Shown here: piece after piece, positions 58,680-64,000 of the stretch
How the letters are laid out: every line of letters begins with the position of its first letter
Numbering within the stretch: position 1 is the stretch's first letter
DNA from: Rallus limicola
Lineage: Eukaryota > Chordata > Aves > Gruiformes > Rallidae
Length of the DNA: 64,000 nt
Direction: 5' to 3'
Assembly (NCBI GenBank): GCA_022605955.1
Contig: JAKCOZ010000081.1
Location: forward strand, 1,302,001 to 1,366,000
Position numbers and translations under genes: made by a program
The notes under the pieces: generated by a model
Told to the model about the DNA's origin: nothing
Databases searched by the model: none
What the model saw: the letters and a program-made list of their open reading frames with translations, nothing else

Positions 58680-60250
58680 TTTTCTAGCCAGAGCGGCCTT
58701 CCCTTCCAAACATGCGGAACGTCCAGCAATAGCTCCCAAACCGAAGCAGCCAGCACCAAAAGATATACATGGCCTGAAACCGCCCCATGGCACCTAGAAG
58801 CTGCCCCTTTGACCTTGGGGCTCAGGGCTTTCTTCTGCGGAGAAAACCTCTTCATGTCCCTCCGCCTGGGATTTTTCCCACCGGAGCGGCCCTCATTTCT
58901 AAACATGCCGAACGTCCAGCAATATCTCCCAAACCGAAGCAGCCAGCACCAAAAGACATACATGGCTTGAAACCGCCCCATGGCACCTACAAGCATCCCC
59001 TGAGACCTTGGGGTTCAGGGCTTTATTCTGCGGAGAAAACCTCTTCATGTCCCTCAGCCTGGGATTTTTCTAGCCGGAGCGGCCTTCCCTTCCAAACATG
59101 CCGAATGTCCAGCAATAGCTCCCAAACCAAAGCAGCCAGCACCAAAAGACATACATGGCATGAAACCGCCCCATGGTACCTACAAGCAGCTCCTGTGGCC
59201 CTGGGGCTCAGGGCTTTATTCTGCGGAGGAAACCTCTTCATGTCCCTCAGCCTGGGATTTTTCTAGCCGGAGCGGCCCTCATTTCCAAACATCCGAACGT
59301 CCAGCAATAGGTCCCAAAGCGAAGCAGCCAGAAACAAAAGACATACATGGCCTGAAACCACCCCATGGCACCTATAAGCAGCCCCTGTGACCCTGGGGCT
59401 CAGGGATTTCTTCTGCGGAGAAAACCTCTTCATGTCCTTCAGCCCGGGATTTTTCCCACCGGAGCGGCCCTCATTTCCAAACATGCCGATCATCCAGCAA
59501 TATCTCCCAAACCGAAGCAGCCAGCACCAAAAGACTTACATGTCCTGAAATCGCCGAACGGCACCTACAAGCAGCCCCTGTGACCCTGGGGCTCAGGGCT
59601 TTATTCTGCGGAGAAATCCTCTTCATATCCCTCAGCCTGGAATTTTCAAGCCAGAGCGGCCTTCCCTTCCAAACATGCAGAACGTCCAGCAATAGCTCCC
59701 AAACCGAAGCAGCCAGAACCAAAAGACATACATGGCCTGAAACCACCCCATGGCACCTACAAGCAGCCCCTGTGACCTTGGGGCTCAGGGCTTTATTCTG
59801 CGGAGAAAACCTCTTCATGTCCCTTAGCCTGGGATTATTCCCACCGGAGCGGCCCTCATTTCCAAACATGCCGAACGTCCAGGAATAGTTCCCAAACCGA
59901 AGCAGCCAGCACCAAAAGACATACATGGCCTGAAACCGCCCCATGGCACCTTCAAGTAGCCCCTGAGACCTTGGAGTTCAGGGCTTTATTCTGCGGAGAA
60001 AACCTCTTCATGTCCCTCAGCCTGGGATTTTTCTAGCCGGAGCGGCCTTCCCTTCCAAACCTGCCGAACGTCCAGCAATAGCTCCCAAACCAAAGCAGCA
60101 AGCACCAAAAGACATACATGGCCTGAAACCGCCCCATGGCACCTACAGGCAGCCCCTGTGACCCTGGGGCTCAGGACTTTCTTCTGCAGAGAAAACCTCT
60201 TCATGTCCCTCAGCCTATTATTTTTGTCGCCGGAGCGGCCTTCCCTTCCA
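58680..60250 (+). repeat. HOR block Y, first copy
   Basis: About eight monomers repeated at 60,801-62,371 (spacing 2,121 bp, 11 monomers) and again from 63,318 (spacing 4,628 bp, 24 monomers). Shared private variants include AAACATGCGGAACGTCC, CTCATTTCTAAACATGCC, TGGTACCTACAAGCAGCTCC, CTGCGGAGGAAACC, GATCATCCAGCAATATC and GGAATTTTCAAGCCAGAGCGG. Only a handful of single-base differences were noticed between the first two copies. Confidence 0.92.
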
Positions 60251-60800
60251 AACATGCCGAACGTCCAGCAATAGCTCCCAAACCGAAGCAGCCAGCACCA
60301 AAAGATATACATGGCCTGAAACCGCCCCATGGCACCTAGAAGCTGCCCCTTTGACCCTGGGCCTCAGGGCTTTCTTCTGCGGAGAAAACCTCTTCATGTC
60401 CCTCAGCCTGGGATTTTTCCCGCCGGAGCGGCCTTCCCTTCCAAACATGCTGAACGTCCAGCAATAGCTCCCAAACCGAAGCAGCCAGCACCAAAAGACA
60501 TACATGGCCTGAAACCACCCCATGGCACCTACAAGCAGCCCCTGTGACCTTGGGGCTCAGGGCTTTATTCTGCGGAGAAAACCTCTTCATGTCCCTCAGC
60601 CTGGGATTTTTCCCACCGGAGCGGCCTTCCCTTCCAAACATGCTGAACGTCCAGCAATAGCTCCCAAACCGAAGCAGCCAGCACCAAAAGACATACATGG
60701 CCTGAAACCGCCCCATGGCACCTACAAGCATCCGCTGTGACTCTGGGGCTCAGGGCTTTATTCTGCGGAGAAAACCTCTTCATGTCCCTCAGCCTGGGAT

Positions 60801-62371
60801 TTTTCTAGCCAGAGCGGCCTTCCCTTCCAAACATGCGGAACGTCCAGCAATAGCTCCCAAACCGAAGCAGCCAGCACCAAAAGATATACATGGCCTGAAA
60901 CCGCCCCATGGCACCTAGAAGCTGCCCCTTTGACCTTGGGGCTCAGGGCTTTCTTCTGCGGAGAAAACCTCTTCATGTCCCTCCGCCTGGGATTTTTCCC
61001 ACCGGAGCGGCCCTCATTTCTAAACATGCCGAACGTCCAGCAATAGCTCCCAAACCGAAGCAGCCAGCACCAAAAGACATACATGGCTTGAAACCGCCCC
61101 ATGGCACCTACAAGCATCCCCTGAGACCTTGGGGTTCAGGGCTTTATTCTGCGGAGAAAACCTCTTCATGTCCCTCAGCCTGGGATTTTTCTAGCCGGAG
61201 CGGCCTTCCCTTCCAAACATGCCGAATGTCCAGCAATAGCTCCCAAACCAAAGCAGCCAGCACCAAAAGACATACATGGCATGAAACCGCCCCATGGTAC
61301 CTACAAGCAGCTCCTGTGGCCCTGGGGCTCAGGGCTTTATTCTGCGGAGGAAACCTCTTCATGTCCCTCAGCCTGGGATTTTTCTAGCCGGAGCGGCCCT
61401 CATTTCCAAACATCCGAACGTCCAGCAATAGGTCCCAAAGCGAAGCAGCCAGAAACAAAAGACATACATGGCCTGAAACCACCCCATGGCACCTATAAGC
61501 AGCCCCTGTGACCCTGGGGCTCAGGGATTTCTTCTGCGGAGAAAACCTCTTCATGTCCTTCAGCCCGGGATTTTTCCCACCGGAGCGGCCCTCATTTCCA
61601 AACATGCCGATCATCCAGCAATATCTCCCAAACCGAAGCAGCCAGCACCAAAAGACTTACATGTCCTGAAATCGCCGTACGGCACCTACAAGCAGCCCCT
61701 GTGACCCTGGGGCTCAGGGCTTTATTCTGCGGAGAAATCCTCTTCATATCCCTCAGCCTGGAATTTTCAAGCCAGAGCGGCCTTCCCTTCCAAACATGCA
61801 GAACGTCCAGCAATAGCTCCCAAACCGAAGCAGCCAGAACCAAAAGACATACATGGCCTGAAACCACCCCATGGCACTTACAAGCAGCCCCTGTGACCTT
61901 GGGGCTCAGGGCTTTATTCTGCGGAGAAAACCTCTTCATGTCCCTTAGCCTGGGATTATTCCCACCGGAGCGGCCCTCATTTCCAAACATGCCGAACGTC
62001 CAGGAATAGTTCCCAAACCGAAGCAGCCAGCACCAAAAGACATACATGGCCTGAAACCGCCCCATGGCACCTTCAAGTAGCCCCTGAGATCTTGGAGTTC
62101 AGGGCTTTATTCTGCGGAGAAAACCTCTTCATGTCCCTCAGCCTGGGATTTTTCTAGCCGGAGCGGCCTTCCCTTCCAAACCAGCCGAACGTCCAGCAAT
62201 AGCTCCCAAACCAAAGCAGCAAGCACCAAAAGACATACATGGCCTGAAACCGCCCCATGGCACCTACAGGCAGCCCCTGTGACCCTGGGGCTCAGGACTT
62301 TCTTCTGCAGAGAAAACCTCTTCATGTCCCTCAGCCTATTATTTTTGTCGCCGGAGCGGCCTTCCCTTCCA
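60801..62371 (+). repeat. HOR block Y, second copy
   Basis: Nearly identical to the first copy. Differences noticed include CAATAGCTCCC for CAATATCTCCC near 61,040, GCCGTACGG for GCCGAACGG near 61,676, GGCACTTACAAG for GGCACCTACAAG near 61,876, and AACCAGCCG for AACCTGCCG near 62,180. Confidence 0.92.
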
Positions 62372-64000
62372 AACATGCAGAACGTCCAGCAATAGCTCCC
62401 AAACCGAAGCAGCCAGCACCAAAAGACATACATGGCCTGAAAACGCCCCATGGCACCTGCAAGCAGCCCCTGTGACCCTGGGGCTCAGGGCTTTCTTCTG
62501 CGGAGAAAACCACTTCATGTCCCTCAGAATGGGATTTTTCCCGCCGGAGCGGCCTTCCCTTCTAAACATACCGAACGTCCAGCAATAGCTCCCAAACCGA
62601 AGCAGCCATCACCAAAAGACATACATGGCCTGAAACCGCCCCATGGCACCTATAAGCAGAACCTGTGACCCTGGGGCTCAGGGCTTTCTTCTGCGAAGAA
62701 AACCTCTTCATGTCCGTCAGACTGGGAGTTTTCTAGCCAGAGCGGCTTTCCCTTCCAAACATGCCGATCATCCAGCAATATCTCCGAAACCGAAGCAGCC
62801 AGCACCAAAAGACTTACATGTCCTGAAATCGCCGAAAGGCACCTATAAGCAGCCCCTGTGACCCTGGGGCTCAGGGCTTTATTCTGCGGAGAAAACCTCT
62901 TCATGTCCCTCCACCTGGGATTTTTCCCACCGGAGCGGCCTTCCCTTCCAAACATGCCGAACGTCCTGCAATAGGTCCCAAACCGAAGCAGCCAGCACCA
63001 AAAGACATCCATGGCCTGAAACCACCCCATGGCACCTACAAGCAGCCCCTGTGACCCTGGGGCTCTGGGCTTTCTTCTGCGGAGAAAACCTCTTCATGTC
63101 CCTCAGCCTGGGATTATTCCCACCGGAGCGGCCCTCATTTCCAAACATGCCGAACGTCCAGCAATAGCTCCCAAACCGAAGCAGCCAGCACCAAATGACA
63201 TACATGGCCTGAAACCGCCCCATGGCACCTACAAGCATCCGCTGTGACTCTGGGGCTCAGGGCTTTATTCTGCGGAGAAAACCACTTCAAGTCCCTCAGC
63301 CTGGGATTTTTCTAGCCAGAGCGGCCTTCCCTTCCAAACATGCGGAACGTCCAGCAATAGCTCCCAAACCGAAGCAGCCAGCACCAAAAGATATACATGG
63401 CCTGAAACCGCCCCATGGCACCTAGAAGCTGCCCCTTTGACCTTGGGGCTCAGGGCTTTCTTCTGCGGAGAAAACCTCTTCATGTCCCTCCGCCTGGGAT
63501 TTTTCCCACCGGAGCGGCCCTCATTTCTAAACATGCCGAACGTCCAGCAATAGCTCCCAAACCGAAGCAGCCAGCACCAAAAGACATACATGGCTTGAAA
63601 CCGCCCCATGGCACCTACAAGCATCCCCTGAGACCTTGGGGTTCAGGGCTTTATTCTGCGGAGAAAACCTCTTCATGTCCCTCAGCCTGGGATTTTTCTA
63701 GCCGGAGCGGCCTTCCCTTCCAAACATGCCGAATGTCCAGCAATAGCTCCCAAACCAAAGCAGCCAGCACCAAAAGACATACATGGCATGAAACCGCCCC
63801 ATGGTACCTACAAGCAGCTCCTGTGGCCCTGGGGCTCAGGGCTTTATTCTGCGGAGGAAACCTCTTCATGTCCCTCAGCCTGGGATTTTTCTAGCCGGAG
63901 CGGCCCTCATTTCCAAACATCCGAACGTCCAGCAATAGGTCCCAAAGCGAAGCAGCCAGAAACAAAAGACATACATGGCCTGAAACCACCCCATGGCACC
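62371..64000 (+). repeat. Second copy of X-Y (pair with about 57,770-59,372)
   Basis: From about 62,398 to the window end the sequence matches 57,770-59,372 at a constant spacing of 4,628 bp (24 monomers). This includes rare variants CAGAATGGGATTTTTCCC, CATGTCCGTCAGACTGGG, GGGGCTCTGGGCTTTC and CCACTTCAAGTCCC. It is the largest near-perfect duplication in the window and is cut by the window end. Confidence 0.92.

Larger units (their letters stand above)
57505..64000 (+). repeat. 193-bp satellite array, right segment (continues past window)
   Basis: The array resumes mid-monomer exactly where the LTR split it and runs to the window end, about 34 more monomers. This part is the most homogeneous. 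It is made of long blocks in the order X-Y-Z-Y-X-Y: X about 57,770-58,680 and 62,371-63,318; Y about 58,680-60,250, 60,801-62,371 and 63,318 onward; Z about 60,250-60,800. The true right end is not visible. Confidence 0.96.

Noticed and set aside
26957..64000. Recurring frames of about 72 codons on both strands, once per 193 bp, looking like a conserved peptide family
   Set aside because: The period is not a multiple of three, and every monomer carries a TGA in CCTGTGACC. Both strands show similar frames, and indels shift phase without penalty. This is satellite, not coding sequence.
26957..64000. CRISPR array (regular repeats)
   Set aside because: The whole 193-bp unit is repeated with no short repeat/unique spacer alternation, and the sequence is avian.
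26957..64000. CENP-B box in the satellite (minus-strand CTTCGGTTTGGGAGC)
   Set aside because: Only the TTCG half fits. The required A and CGGG positions do not match, so a centromere-protein box is not supported.

Overview
The window is vertebrate nuclear DNA and almost certainly avian. At least seven truncated CR1 retroposons end in the ATTCTRTGA-type 3' repeats typical of bird CR1. There are also LTR-like elements and no bacterial-style gene structure. I cannot name the species. I found no host protein-coding gene, tRNA or rRNA. The only protein-like signals are decayed C-terminal pieces of CR1 reverse transcriptase; the other open frames look like by-products of base composition or tandem repetition.

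Left part (1 to about 23.8 kb): ordinary intergenic or intronic DNA. It carries CR1 copies in both orientations, a probable ERVL-type LTR at about 8.94-10.02 kb, a possible older LTR at about 22.9-23.65 kb, small tandem repeats, and a CpG-rich, G-run-rich block at about 13.96-15.4 kb that looks like a CpG island. Several AT-rich islets with clustered TAAT/ATTA motifs are candidate conserved regulatory elements.

Transition zone (about 23.86-26.95 kb): about 1.7 badly decayed copies of the satellite seen further right. These are followed by a 1-kb A/T-rich block, a pyrimidine tract, an 0.88-kb minisatellite with a 10-11 bp G-rich unit, and a G-rich degenerate repeat.

Right part (about 26.96 kb to the window end, continuing beyond it): one head-to-tail array of a 193-bp satellite, about 188 monomers. 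Monomers carry diagnostic variants that recur in the same order at multi-monomer spacings of about 6, 10, 11, 12, 13, 14, 16 and 24 units. This is a higher-order repeat (HOR) organisation built from re-used blocks gained or lost in whole-monomer steps. A single solo retroviral LTR (56,700-57,504) with TG...CA ends and a 5-bp target duplication interrupts the array; it has its own TATA box and poly(A) signal.

Read together, the layout is the edge of a large satellite block, pericentromeric, subtelomeric or on a heterochromatic chromosome, grading into single-copy DNA. The most notable content is this array edge with its nested HORs, decayed outlying monomers and datable LTR insertion.
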